Below are positions 10,201-21,877 of a stretch of DNA of 64,000 bases, piece by piece. Each line of letters starts with the position of its first letter. Positions within the stretch are counted from its first letter, which is position 1. The position numbers and the translations under genes were made by a program. The notes under the pieces were generated by a model. The model saw only the letters and a list, made by a program, of their open reading frames with translations, was not told the DNA's origin and did not search any database. The DNA is from Durusdinium trenchii (lineage: Eukaryota; Sar; Dinophyceae; Suessiales; Symbiodiniaceae), in the NCBI GenBank assembly GCA_963970005.1, contig CAXAMN010021718.1, positions 423,034 to 487,033 on the forward strand. The letters run 5' to 3'.

Positions 10201-12239
10201 AATTGAAGTGTTGTAAGACCTCAAAAGGATCAGACGCCACCCCCCGGAGCATGGACCTATTCAGAACTGGTCTTGAGGATCCGCTCTTGACCTACTCCAA
10301 AGTGACTGGGATAGTCTGGGTGTTGGAACCCAAACGTGAAAACGTGTGAGTGGCGCAACATGGAGTATCTACTCCATGCTCCCATCCACTTGTTCGAGGA
10401 CTTGCCTAAAGTTGCCAAGAATCAATTGTTGCTAACAAGAATCCATTGATTTGTCTAAGGTTCGACCGGTGGCTTCGGGTTCTCCAGCTTCGACAGGGTG
10501 GAAGTCAATCGAGTCCGCCCTGGACTCGACGGCTCCGGCCTAATCCCTTCAACTTCTGCTCGAGGGCCTGGCAACGCTACGACGACCTTCGGCGATGACG
10601 CGACGCCGCTGAAAGGGATCGATGGTCAAGGCTTACACTCCTTGGTCTACGACCTCAGGGGGGCAGGGTACCCTTTAAACAGCAAAGAGAACAATGCAGC
10701 GAAAAAATGCCGTATACAGGCTAGTCCTTTTCAGGTAGACTTGCAATAATACACCACTTGGAACATATACCAAAGCCTAGAACGCCCTAAGTGTACAGCA
10801 ACTGTCAAGCATGTCCTTCTGTTCATTCATCGAATCCTCGGCATATCCTGGCACATCTCCTGACCACGGGCAACCGTTGCCCGAACAACACACCATGCCT
10901 GGCACCCCAGAACCCTTAACACGCCGGTTCCCGGTCGACCGGAACACCACACCGGGAACCCGGTCAACCACCGACGGGTCGGCCGCACCTCCACGGTCAT
11001 CGGCCGCACCTGCCGGTGCTGGTGGAGACGTGTTGAAGTAGTTTCCCTCCAAAAGAGCTGCGATACACCACCACGGACAGCTACCAGCTATAGACTCTCT
11101 TTAGAATATATGCTTTTTGTGTATATAACTATAACTTCACTCAACAAACAAGAACCAAAAGGTCCCCGATCCGACCGCAGCTGCGAGCTCAAGAACAAAA
11201 AAGGTAATTCACTTCTTCTCTAAAAGATATTCACCAGAATGGTGATTCACAGGATTGACCCATCGGGGAACATCAAACAACTCACCCCTCAGTGGATCAC
11301 CAGGTCTTCTGATCCACTGATCCAGTGAATCAGGGCAGTCTGACCACTGCTAGCTGGATTCACCAGGTCTTCGCTATCCACTTCTGATCCACTGATTTCG
11401 TTCTTATGGAGGCCATCGCTAGAAACGCTCGTACAGGCAACTGACTGGCAGTGCTACCCCAGACCATAAAGGCATTAGAAATCCCAATGGGGGACTAAGG
11501 CATGCTATTTGGTCCTTTTGTAGCTTGGAGGCCATTGAGACCCGCCGATCTCCGCCTCTGTGGCGGTGACCTCGGCGCGGAAGGCGGCGGCGCCCAGGTC
11601 CGGCTCCAAGCCTGGCGTGGGTTCGGCGGCCGCACCGTGCTGGTGGACGGTGTGGTTTAGCGGTGCGACGGGGGACGGTGATGGCCGCGACCGCATAGCT
11701 CCTGGTTCGTTCAGATTGGCAAGATGTGCATGTAAGTGTAAATGAAAGTTATAGTGGATGGTAAGAGATGTCGGAATATGCCGGAGAATGGTAAGATGTC
11801 CATTGAATTCTGCAGAATGACGCATCCCGGTGAAAAGCACCCCTCCAACAAGTTCCACCACTGGTACTCAGGGCGGTGACCGCTCAGCTGCTGATCTTGA
11901 CCTGCCAAACGGACCTCTGACGTGAAGGGTCAAAGGACCCAAGTCGTAAGGAGAATGCATGATTCACATCCAAAGAACAAGGAAGCCAGGGCCAGGTTTT
12001 ACTGCATATAGACTAGACTCATAGGGGAAACCACTTGACTGAGATGAAGTTCGGCAAATGATGGAGTATTATTCTCCGAGCCAGCTGATGGATTCCAGCC
12101 ACAAAGAGCTGGTTGCTCACAGAAATCAAGTCTCTTGCCCGTCCTTAGATCCCCTGCAGGTAGTGAATTGTAGTGGGAGCCACCATAGGAGCAAATCCAT
12201 TTCCATGTCACTTCAAAACGAATCTGGCGGGACAAGGCT
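10201..12239. other. Non-coding stretch with a local duplication
   Basis: No gene recognised. At 11285-11400 the block GGATCACCAGGTCTTCTGATC recurs in a second, extended copy (GGATTCACCAGGTCTTCGC...). Lone family A cores are found at 11406-11421 and 11523-11537. Frames at 10777-11052 are shadows on opposite strands of GC-rich DNA. Confidence 0.45.
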
Positions 12240-12308
12240 GCCATCGCTAGTAGGTGGCTTCGGAGGCCATCGCTAGTAACTAGTAGCTTGGAAACCCATC
12301 GCTATAAG
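12237..12308 (+). repeat. Family A/B composite
   Basis: Three A-like units interleaved with CTAGTAACTAGTAGC, again showing that the two families are joined. Confidence 0.7.
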
Positions 12309-12923
12309 CCCGTCGGTCTCTCACCCTGACCTGGCGGTGGCGATGCAATGAGCATCGAAGCGCCGTTCACGCCGTTCCTGGCTCCGTTCCGCTGCCGCGT
12401 CCGGAAAGTCGGGACGTGGCTGATGAGAAGGAATCGGGGGGGTTTTGTGTAAGTACAGGCGACTTGGAAAGGACAAAGTATTCATAAGAGAACTGGTATT
12501 GATAGGAAGTATCTGAAAGGCTAAGCCATCAGCAAGGACTTGATTGGCGAGTTGAAGGGGAGATTAGTTGCAGAAGAAGCAGATTGAGGATGTTGCAGTA
12601 GAAGCAAATGGGGATGGCAGCATGATCAATAAGCCTCTCTTAGTTAATCAGATGGAATCTGAACATTGATTTGGTTGTGTGGCTCGGATGAACTGGGAGG
12701 GGGGTCTAACACCCACATACTACTTTCATTTTGGGTGAATGTTTGATCCTGTTGTGGCTCGGATTAACTAGGGAAGGTTTATTGTTCCTGGCTTGACATT
12801 GCCCAATCACCTAAATCGCAAAGCCTGGTCAGGACATCAACATATGATCCTTCTACTTGAGACTGTCTTAGAGCACCGACCATCCTCAGGAAACTGGAAG
12901 CTGAACAACTGAATTGTTCTAGG
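12309..12923. other. Non-coding stretch
   Basis: No gene recognised. A direct repeat, GTGGCTCGGATKAACT, occurs at about 12680 and 12755. Confidence 0.45.
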
Positions 12924-13003
12924 ATTCCAATCTCATGCTCAAAAGGATGAACGCTACTAGGGGTTCGTGGAGGCCATCGCTCTTCCAATTCCAATCTCAT
13001 GCT
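12924..13003 (+). repeat. Family A insertion flanked by a perfect 16-bp duplication
   Basis: The 48-bp block 12940-12987 carries a family B-like ACGCTACTAGG and the family A core (TGGAGGCCATCGCTCTTCC). It is flanked by ATTCCAATCTCATGCT at 12924-12939 and again at 12988-13003. The duplicated sequence is not itself part of the repeat, so it looks like a target duplication. Confidence 0.85.
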
Positions 13004-13990
13004 ACATCTCAAACCTCCCCAGAGGCAAGTGGCGAGCTGCTGCGCAGGTGGCTGAACCGGATACGCTGAGGATGGTGGTGCGAAACAGGGGTGGTTGGGC
13101 CGTGGTTGGGTTTCGGAAGTGCTTCGGTCCCCAAAGGAAGACGATTCCTTGGATTTGCTTCCGGGTCACATGCCGAAAAAAGGCCATCTTCCCGACCAAA
13201 ACCACAGCCAACAACTGGACTCCATTTTCTGCCATTTCCCATTTCAGTCCTCCCCAACACTTGGCCGAGATGCATCATTTGGTGTTTCACACACCCACGA
13301 ACCCGCCCTCTTTCGGCCCTGTCTCTTCGTTCACGTCACTCGCAACTGGAGCCCAGCAGCCGCGAGACCGCGCGCGGTGTTTTCCTCCGGTTGGTACGGT
13401 GGGTAGTAGTTCAAATCACTGCACTCCCCTTGCACAGGACCAAGAGGAACTGATTCAGATTATCACTTTGTAGAGAAGTGAGCCAGAGATCCTGATGGCA
13501 TAGCGGCATGGCCCATTGGAACGAAGATCTTCGATTCAAAGAGGGTCCACTTCCATGTGTTGACGGGAACAGGTGCGGCAACCAGACTTTTCAAACATGA
13601 GTCCAACCCGAAGAACTCCCAGCTGCACCAGTTGTTTCATTACGGCATCTGCATCCTGAAACTCGTGACCTGGGTGAAACTCCTGTCACCAACTTCAGCA
13701 CCGTGAAACTTCCAGCAGTTTTTGGATCCACCCTTTCACGAGGTCCAGACCCCTCCGATCGACGCGGCCGTTGAGTTGGAGAACGGTGCCCGTATCGACG
13801 TGGGTGCACAGCACAGGGATGCACAGATGTTGGACCTAGGTGCCTAACGTTCCTCATGAAGCATCTGGAACATGTTCCTTTTGGATCCTTTTGGAGGAAA
13901 AAGTCCGAGGGTCTAAATTCTCATCGAAGGGCATCAGCGGAGGCGCCATCAGCCGATGAGATCAATTGATCGGCGCAAAAGACCGCTTCC
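13004..13990. other. Non-coding stretch
   Basis: Frames are open on both strands through 13002-13473, but they overlap and no domain can be seen. Nothing else recognised. Confidence 0.4.
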
Positions 13991-13995
13991 CCCTG

Positions 13996-14100
13996 GTTCC
14001 TACTAGCGATGGCCTCCAAGCCTACTAGCGATGGCCTCCGACCTAATGGCGATGGCCTCCAAGCCTACTAGCGATTTCCTCCAACCTAATAGCGAGGAAC
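13996..14100 (-). repeat. Family A array, reverse orientation
   Basis: Four to five reverse units of GCGATGGCCTCCAAGCCTAC type. Most other family A arrays in the window are in plus orientation. Confidence 0.85.
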
Positions 14101-15149
14101 ATCTTGAAACAATAAAGAGGCGACCACTCCGTTCGCTTTCAGTGGAAAAGGCCACCTCGCGCAAGCGGTCTAATATTCCCTGCAATAACATGAACCTCAC
14201 TTCTTATCATACAACAGGCCTTCAAAGTGACCTTTTGAGATCCCAGAATGAGGTCACTTAGTCTCTGAAGAGGTCACTTACAGAGACTCCAAAGGTCACT
14301 GTGCCATGAATGTCCAACCGATGCCTTGGACCCATTTTCGAAGGCGCAGGTCCACTCCTCCTGGACGCTGCACGAAGTAGTGGTTTTATGTGGTTTTCAG
14401 GGGACCGTTTGGTCCGTCGTCCAAAACGGGACGAAGCAAACACTCCGATGTGAGATGACGTGCCACCGATACCACCTGAGTCCCACACCACTTGCTCCGA
14501 CACAGCACTTTGGTGCTGGAACCTCAGCGAAAAGGAGTGGCGTGCCCATTGACACCTGGAAACAGTCAGACTTGTGAGATCAAAACAGTTCTTCCTGCAT
14601 GGTCCTGCAGGGTCTATGCTCGATCGTTCAGGTCAGGCCACAAGGAATGGATCAACTCCCAAGTACGGTTCTAGATGTTCTAGGTCTACCTGAACAGATC
14701 CATGGCCCATCTTGGGGAGGGTCCCTGCTAGGGTCACCCACTTCTGACCATGGATCCATGGTCTTTCAGTCAGTAGGCCCAGGTCTTGGTTGGATGTTCT
14801 AGGTCTTTCAGTTAGGCCCCTCACTCTCCAACCGATCCAACTCACTCTCCTCCGATCCAACTCGGACTCCGATCGCTCCGCTCGATCCGCCCATCCGGTG
14901 CCTCAAGGTGCCGAATCGCCCCACGATCCGACTCAACTCGTTGGCTTTTTGAACTGAATCGCTAGTGTCTGCCATGCACTGGAAGCCATGCACTATGTGG
15001 TCCATCTGAGTCCATCTCATCACAAATGTGGACGTCCTCGACGTAAAACGTCCAAAGCGCAGCGGGTCCGACGGATCTTTGGAGTCAGCCATCTTTCCAT
15101 TTGGGATCCGTGTGGTCCCGGAATTTGGGGGACACCTGGTACTTTCCCA
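14101..15149. other. Non-coding stretch with small internal repeats
   Basis: No gene recognised. The 14660-14815 segment repeats GATGTTCTAGGTCT and CCATGGATCCATGG-like palindromic pieces. The 14820-14890 segment repeats TCCGATCCAACTC. Confidence 0.45.
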
Positions 15150-15151
15150 TG

Positions 15152-15257
15152 AGTAGGTTGGAGATGGTTGGAGGCATCGCAATTCATCAATTAGGTTGGA
15201 CTCGCTATTAATTAGGTTGGAGGTTATGGCTATTAATTAGGTTGGAGGCCAATCGCT
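15152..15257 (+). repeat. Family A array with ATTAATTAGG spacers
   Basis: Five degenerate units whose spacer is TATTAATTAGG rather than GCTAGTAGG, so this is a local variant of the spacer. Confidence 0.8.
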
Positions 15258-15737
15258 GGTATGCTTCACCCCCAGCAGCCTCGACTCAAACCGACTCAAC
15301 TCGACTCGACTCACCTGCCGAGCGTCCAAAGAGAGACTGGCAGAAGTGCCAGAGACATGAGCAAGAGTGGATTGGTCCGGGACCCCTGGCAGTGGATTCG
15401 GACGGTGGACGGTCTGGTTCCACACGCCGTTTCCGGTGGACTCGGCGGATGGGACGTCACCCGTGACCCGCAGCCGCAAAAGGAGGCGAACGGAGCGAGG
15501 ATTCGATCGGCCACAGCTGAAGCACCCCGGGAATTCCATCGGATTCTATCGGGCATCGCTATGGTTCGTAGCTCAAAGCTACTGGGTCTTCCGTTGGCAA
15601 TGCAAGCAATCCTGAGCTCCTTAGTGCACAGCCAGAAGACAGACTTTGGTGTGCGGTACCCGACCCCGACCCAGACACCCCACCCGCATTGAACCAGGTC
15701 TTTGGGAAGTGAAGACATTGGTGGATGGGGGTGGGAA
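15258..15737. other. Non-coding stretch
   Basis: Frames are open on both strands (15242-15718), but composition is that of GC-rich chance frames and no domain is seen. Confidence 0.4.
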
Positions 15738-15922
15738 GTAGCGATACCCTTGTTACTAGTAGCTTCTTGTTCCTAGTAGCTACTTGCTCCTAGTAGTGAT
15801 GCCCTTGTCACAAATAGCGATGCCCTTTGTTCAACTTTGTTCCTGGTAGCTTCTTGTTATTAGTAGTTGTGCCAGGAGCTACTAGCAGCGTCCTTGCTCC
15901 GTTCGTAGCGATGCTCTTGTTT
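15738..15922 (-). repeat. Family B array
   Basis: Repeats of GTTACTAGTAGCTTCTTGTT, TAGTAGCTACTTGCTCC and TCCTTGCTCCGTTCGTAGCG. This locus links the CTACTAGTAAC form and the GTTCGTAGCG form of family B. Confidence 0.85.
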
Positions 15923-18272
15923 GGTTCAAGTCTCACGTTCCCTAAACGACATGGATGACACAGGCATCTCCGTGCCTTCAAAATCATGTGCCCCAGGCGA
16001 CTCACTTGATTAATCTTGCAACGCTGATCAGATTCAACCTCTCCTTCTAACTCTCTGTACTGCTTCCGAATACTACAGTTTCGACTTAGGCACTTCCAAT
16101 ACATTGGCAAATTGAACTCTGAAGGCCGTACCTCCTCAGTGTCTCTCCACCAAAGCTGAAAGCGTCTAACGTGGCGACCGTCTGTCTTGACCCGGTGATC
16201 CACACGAACGTTGAACCGTGGAACGTCTCCGTGTCTACCCGTGTGACATGAGACATCGGCCATACGGTTTGGTCCGACCGTAGACGTTCCAAGAGAGGTT
16301 TCTTGAGACCAGAGGTTTCTTCGGACCCCAAACGTCTGTGGTACGGATGCGCGATAGATTGTCTAGGGGCTGTTCAACCTCTCTTGGTTCCCTATCGCGA
16401 CACGGACAACGATCAGCTCAGCTCCGACCGGGCCTGACTCGATTTCTCTTCCGCGGCCGCCATGACTGCGATCCGTGCCCACAGCTTGCGATGAAGTCAA
16501 GCCCGTGCGTTGATCACATGGGACCGTGCCAGCGCGATACACGGAGATCTGGAAATCCCCAAGTTGACAAACGTGTTTTCCCAGTGAAGTGCCAGTGAAG
16601 TCACTTGAAGCTCAGATGGATGTGCATTTTGTATACACAAGTTACACAAGTGATAGGTATAAAGTAAGGTAAGCGATTTTCCACTAACCACTTCGACGTG
16701 CGCTGACGTGGGCTGCCTGAGAGGTTGTGTGTGACTCCAAGCAGTTGAGTGGATTGTGTTTCGTCGCCACCACACTGGATGAGTCAGTTTCTGATGCACA
16801 TCGCCTGGTGCTGGTGATGTTGCTTCTCAATGTTGCCTGTGCGACCCGGATCCAAGCAACGGAGAATGGACAGTTCTGCTCTTGTCACAGGAGTTTGTGC
16901 TTTTGTTGTAGATTGGAAGTCATCCTGGACTATTTTGGGCATCCAACAACTTTCAAGCAGTAGTGTTGGATGTTGATTTCAAAACTGCTGAGAACCTGAG
17001 AACCTTCTTAGTACTCTTCTTAGTAGTAAAAGGATTGCTGAGAATATCTACAAAGAACCTTAGAAAGGAACATGAATAAGGACAATCTATGAAATGAACA
17101 GAATCGACAATGAATACTACAATCAATTGCAGAGGGAATCTTGCCAGGAATCCAGATTTGTTTTGGTGGTAGTTTATTCGGGGACCCTTTTTGTTTGGAG
17201 GAGGGGGGATTCTTTTTACTGATCAAGATCCTACATTCAGAGGGAAAAGAGTCACAGCAAGATGCTATTACTTCAGTGATTGAAAGGCCCCATATGCCTA
17301 GAATCTAGAATTGCCTACCTATTCCATTCCAAAGGACTCCCCCCCCAGAACACCGCCCAGGTAGACATGGAAGCATATGGACTATAACGGGATGGGTCAA
17401 AACACGGCCCAGGGTTTTGGTGAATGACCGTCTCGTCGGTCAATCAAGATATCCCCACAAATCCACTGCTTTTGCTGGTCATCACAGTAATTCACTGCTT
17501 TTTGCTGGTATTTTTATGGTTTTTGCTGATTCATCACACGAACGGGTCTGAATTTCCAGCCTCTTCTGCTTCCCGTCTGGCGACGGAAAACACCGTCGTC
17601 TTGCTTCCGCTGATCCCCACGGAGGTGGATGAAACCGCCAGCCCCATGGTACCGTGGTGTCTCTAAGATCTGCTTCGCAGCGGAACACACTGCAGAAGGG
17701 GGAACCCTTCTAGCTGAAACATGATAAGAACACATGTTCTAAGTATGAACATCATCCATTGGCCAACCATGTTTCCAAACTGTTCACAAGAAATGATTTC
17801 TCTGACGGTCTCAACGGTGTTTGCTCAACGAACGAACTTGACCATATTGGTGTTTCCCGACAAGGACGATGAACCCCAGTGCACCATTTGATTGTTCGCG
17901 AACCAATTGAACATGGGGTGGAGTCGCTGCTGTTAATGATGCCAGTTGCACTGGAAACGCAAACTCTCCGGCAGGTGACTTGCTGGTTAGTGGGTTCAAG
18001 TCACAGGGACGTAAGTGATGGTCAGTGGATTCAATCATGTCAAGTAAAAGGTCGAACATACAAAATATCCGATACCACCGCCCAGCTTCGCATTGGGTCG
18101 CTTGGAATCGCGTCGACCCAACTTCGGCACCCAACCACGCAATTTGACGCCGGCTTCGCGATGCAACAGGCTTCGCTACAAAGCCCACGCCTTCGACCCG
18201 ACCGCTGTGAGACATCAGCATGATGAAAGCGTCTCATCCATGTGTGGGTGCATCATTCTCAGGAACAATGTT
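15923..18272. other. Non-coding stretch
   Basis: About 2.3 kb without a recognisable gene. An isolated hydrophobic frame at 17424-17666 is low-complexity and overlaps an equally long frame on the other strand. Nothing else stands out. Confidence 0.4.
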
Positions 18273-18412
18273 CGCTACTAGGGGCTCCTCGCCTTACTAC
18301 TAGGAGCGTTCGGACGCTACGAACGGGGCTTTTGGCATTACTAGGAGCGTTCGGACGCTACGAACGGGGCTCCTGGCATTACTAGGAGCGTTTGGACGCT
18401 ACGTTCGGGTCT
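18273..18412 (+). repeat. Family B variant, three tandem units of about 50 bp
   Basis: The unit contains ATTACTAGGAGCGTTCGGAC, GCTACGAACGGGGC and TCCTGGC and is repeated three times with few changes. GCGTTCGGACGC is itself a hairpin-prone inverted repeat. Confidence 0.9.
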
Positions 18413-18847
18413 CCAAAATCTGAACACGAAGCTAAAAATGATCCCATCTTCTGAGTGCTGCGACTCACACCCATTTTTGGGTGTCTCATCAAGTCGTACA
18501 CCGCCCCGCCCCACACACGGAGGACCGGTCGGTCTAGGATTGCTCAGGGATGAGGCCTTGCTTCAATGCTTTCACCTCAGGCAATGAGGCGATTGAAAGC
18601 CTGATGAAGGCGTCATTTTCCAGGAGGTGCAGGACATCATGACATGATAGTGGTCCCTCCGGGTCCCTCATCGTTCTCCACGGAAGGGTAGTTGTTGGAC
18701 TCCTATGCCACGGTTTCGACTCCATGGTTTCTACATGGATGCGAGAAGTGCGAACGGTGTGGGGTTGGAGAACGTCCCGTGGAACCCAAGGTGTGTAGCT
18801 TGGGTGTCTTTTGTTGAATGAAGAACTAGTAGTAAGAAGATGTAAGA
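18413..18847. other. Non-coding stretch
   Basis: No gene recognised. The minus-strand frame 18534-18926 runs into the family A block and shows no domain. Confidence 0.4.
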
Positions 18848-18895
18848 AGCTATTAAGTTGGAGGCCATCGCTAGTAGGTTGGAGGCTAGTAATGT
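18848..18895 (+). repeat. Family A pair
   Basis: Two plus-orientation A units preceded by AAGAAGCTATTAAG, a family B-like piece. Confidence 0.8.
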
Positions 18896-19009
18896 ACATA
18901 ACTGTTTTGAGGTAACAGCACGCCAAAACATCGCAAAACTGGTGGGTGCAACCCCCAAGGTATACTAACTAATGTGACGAATAAAGTCGCATCCAGCAGT
19001 AATCATAGA

Positions 19010-19131
19010 TTGCAGTACCCATACACTCCATGGGACTGCCAGGACGGACTGCCGCCCCAGAAAGACCCCCCTTTTTCCACCACCCCTGGCCTGATCGGCC
19101 AATACGGTAGTCCCATGGAGCGTTTGCAGTA
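19010..19131. mobile_element. MITE-like element, CACTCCATGGGACTGCC ends, 8-bp duplication
   Basis: The left arm is ACACTCCATGGGACTGCC and the right arm is GGTAGTCCCATGGAGCGT, forming a terminal inverted repeat of about 17 bp. The element spans about 19018-19123 and is flanked by TTGCAGTA at 19010-19017 and again at 19124-19131, a candidate 8-bp target duplication. Its interior (GGACGGACTGCC, CCCTTTTTCCACCACCCCTGG) matches the inverted copy at 43675. It has no coding capacity. Confidence 0.85.
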
Positions 19132-19295
19132 TGTCGTGGTGTTCCATTCCATCCACAGTCCCTGTCTTGTCCAGCCAGCCCACCACATCAACCACGGTGT
19201 CGGAGTCTCCATGTTCCTGCGGCACAGGGACAGCACAGGAAGGGCACTGGCAGGTATTCTTCTTTGCTTTTCTTACCACATGAGCCGGAGGCCTA

Positions 19296-19400
19296 CCTAT
19301 GCTACTAGTAGCTCCTGGCATTACTACTAGGAACAAGAAGCTACTAGTAACAAAGGGCATCGCTACTGGTAACAAGGGGATTGCTACTAGGAGGAAGGAC
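19296..19400 (+). repeat. Family B array
   Basis: Plus-orientation repeats of GCTACTAGTAGCTCCTGGC, ATTACTACTAGGAACAAG and AAGCTACTAGTAACAAAGGG. Confidence 0.85.
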
Positions 19401-20159
19401 ATGCAACCATGCAACCATGCATATTTTGGTGACGTTGGCGAACCAATTGGCGGGATTTTTATGCTCTGCATCACAGGTGATGGGCCATTGCAGCAAATGG
19501 AATATCACTGACCCAATACGCCAATATCACCCAGTGTACCTCTGCAAAGGGAGGGGGGGTTGTTCGGTTGAATTGTATATCTTTTGGACGGTTTGGAATG
19601 ATCTGGGTGATGATTTTTGGATGCCCCAACATTGTGCTTCTTCTTTCGAATTTCTAGCATCGAACTCAATCCCCGCTGGAGAGCAGGACAAGAAATCCGC
19701 AGCGGCCCACTCATCAGCCGTCGAGATGGTTCGGTGGCCCAGCGCCATCGCTTCTGCAAGGGTTCCTTGATGTAGTACTTGTTGCCGTAGGTGTTTTGCA
19801 CCTGCCTGGGAGTTTGGGAACTCTCAGCCCCCTGTTGCCTTGGATCAAATGCCTAAGGATTCACCAGCAAAACTAGCGGTGAGGGTTTGAGAACAACGTT
19901 CGGAGAGAGGTATACTGGTATACTTTCTAAATCCATTGGAACAAACATACGTAAAACACACGTTTTGAGACATTGTCAAATCAGTTTCGTTGGGTTTACC
20001 TGCTCCAACGGCAATGTTTTTTTATGTGTTTTGGAGAATCTTGTTCGCAAGGAACAAGTTCTTTGCATTCCCTCCTCGGGAGACTCCCACACTCTGATGG
20101 CCTCCAACCTATATAGACAAAAGCAAAGAAAATAACCTAATATAAAATTAACAAACCCA
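19401..20159. other. Non-coding stretch
   Basis: Frames open on both strands at 19381-19801 overlap and show no domain. No gene recognised. Confidence 0.4.
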
Positions 20160-20216
20160 GAAGCAATGGCCTCCTCCCTACTAGCGATGGCCTCCAACCT
20201 AGAAGCGATGGGCTTC
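20160..20216 (-). repeat. Family A, reverse orientation
   Basis: Three reverse units (GCAATGGCCTCCTCCCTACT and variants). Confidence 0.8.
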
Positions 20217-21142
20217 AAAAAGAGAAGCAAGCAAACACATAACTGAACTCTTCACCAATTGGGTTTGCAATCCCAGCTGTTCACCCTAGCCAATCCAACA
20301 GCTCCAGGTTAAACCCAGGTTACAAACACATCTCCAAGTGAAATCATCATCCAAGTCTATTGATACTTCGATCAGGTGGTGCGTGTTATATCATGTCATA
20401 TCTAACTGCCCATAACTGGCCATAACACAAATCAAGTGTTTCTCAGCTCATTCTTGTCAAGTGATTATCACTGAACATCAATCCTTCAAGACTGCTAGTT
20501 TCAGCGTCGTGTCCCACCGCCACTCCGTCGTGTCCAACCGCCATGGGGCTTCCCAGGCCTCCAATAGCTTAAAGGCTTCCTCAACGCAAAGAGGTCCCTT
20601 CTCTTCTCAGGATCTCTGGAGTTTCCAGGGTTCTTCAGATGATGCACTTTGATTCAGCAACGACATCGTTTTCACCAGCTTTTCCCATCCCCCAGGTCTT
20701 CCGAGTGGGTTCTTGGACGGAAAGGACATCTTTTTTGAGGGGGGGGTCTATAAAACCACTCGAACTGGGCGGTGCTGCTCAATTTTGATGATTGCTTCGT
20801 GTTACAGTGTTGGGGGGAATGAGGGTTGCTTTTAGGGGTGTCTTCTGGTGATAATCATCCTAACGTGTCCTGAAAGGCTGTGCAAGAAACCTCTGCTGAG
20901 CGTGGACGTCCACGTGGAATGCAACATTTTAAAGACCTGGACGCATCACTCAACGAATTCTTGATTGACTCGAAGCTAAAGCTTGGGCCCTATCAGCAAC
21001 TTACCCAGGTTGCACCTGAACCAAACAAACCAAAGTTCAGCTTGTCCTGTCGTTCAGATCGACCTGATTCCTGTCTCATCCAGAGCGCCCAAAGCATTTT
21101 TAGCCTAGAAACTTCTGTAGGCATCAATTCCGTCTGGTCCGT
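20217..21142. other. Non-coding stretch
   Basis: No gene recognised. The plus-strand frame at 20880-21203 reads into family A sequence and has no domain I know. Confidence 0.4.
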
Positions 21143-21225
21143 ATGGTTCTTTGGAGGTAGAATCGCTCTTAGGTTGGAGGCCATCGCTCTTAGGTTTCCC
21201 TAGCTTCTATAGTTCTTTGGAGGTA
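21143..21225 (+). repeat. Family A insertion flanked by an 18-bp duplication
   Basis: Two A units with CGCTCTTA spacers lie between TATGGTTCTTTGGAGGTA at 21143-21160 and TATAGTTCTTTGGAGGTA ending at 21225. The core GTTCTTTGGAGGTA is identical in both. Position 4 of the 18 differs. This looks like a target duplication with one mutation. Confidence 0.8.
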
Positions 21226-21790
21226 TACAGTAGTTCGTTTGCATCGCTCCCACGTAGGTCCAACGACATGGAGGACAACATGGAAGACGACGCGCACGAA
21301 ACGGTGTTCTGTGCGCAGTCGGCCATTCTTCAGAAAGCGCAAGGTTCCAAAGATATCTCATGATCACCAATGATCACCTAACAGTCGCTAACATCCAAAA
21401 GAGCTGCCCTTGGCACTCCATTGAATCGCACGAGAAAGGAGCCCCAAACCGAACCGCATCCCAAACGAAACGGCCCCAACGAACCGGAACCGGTTCGAAC
21501 CGCTACGTCACCGCTTCGCTCCACTGACTGACTGCTGACAGGTCTCATCAGTTCCACTTCTTGCCCAGCATTGAAGTTCACCACGGCCGTCTCACCCAGT
21601 CCACCCGTGTCGTGCACGTAGATCACCTGTGTCTCACGCGGTCTCGGCATCGCGAGCGATCGGAACGGGGCGAAACGGGCGAACGAAGCGACGAAGGGAG
21701 CGAGGACGCGACGAGTTTCTTCTTTTTCCACCTTTGGGGATGGATGGCGACATCTGGAAAGCATGAAGAATCATAATTGATCTGTGCTGG
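21226..21790. other. Non-coding stretch
   Basis: No gene recognised. The minus-strand frame of 128 codons at 21378-21764 has no domain. Confidence 0.4.
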
Positions 21791-21877
21791 GTTTATTAGA
21801 AAAAGCCCAGTGGATGATGATTAGTATTACTGCCTTCTTCAAACATAGTGATTGCATACTTACAGGTAACAGGACAG
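21791..21877. mobile_element. Degenerate relative of the 51017 foldback element
   Basis: GTGGATGATGATTAGTATTA and ACTTACAGGTAACAGGACAG align with the corresponding parts of the better-preserved element at 51017-51106. The left terminal repeat has decayed here. Confidence 0.55.

Noticed and set aside
17424-17666. Hydrophobic plus-strand frame as a membrane protein
   Set aside because: Arises from TTTTGCTGGT tandem repeats; low complexity.
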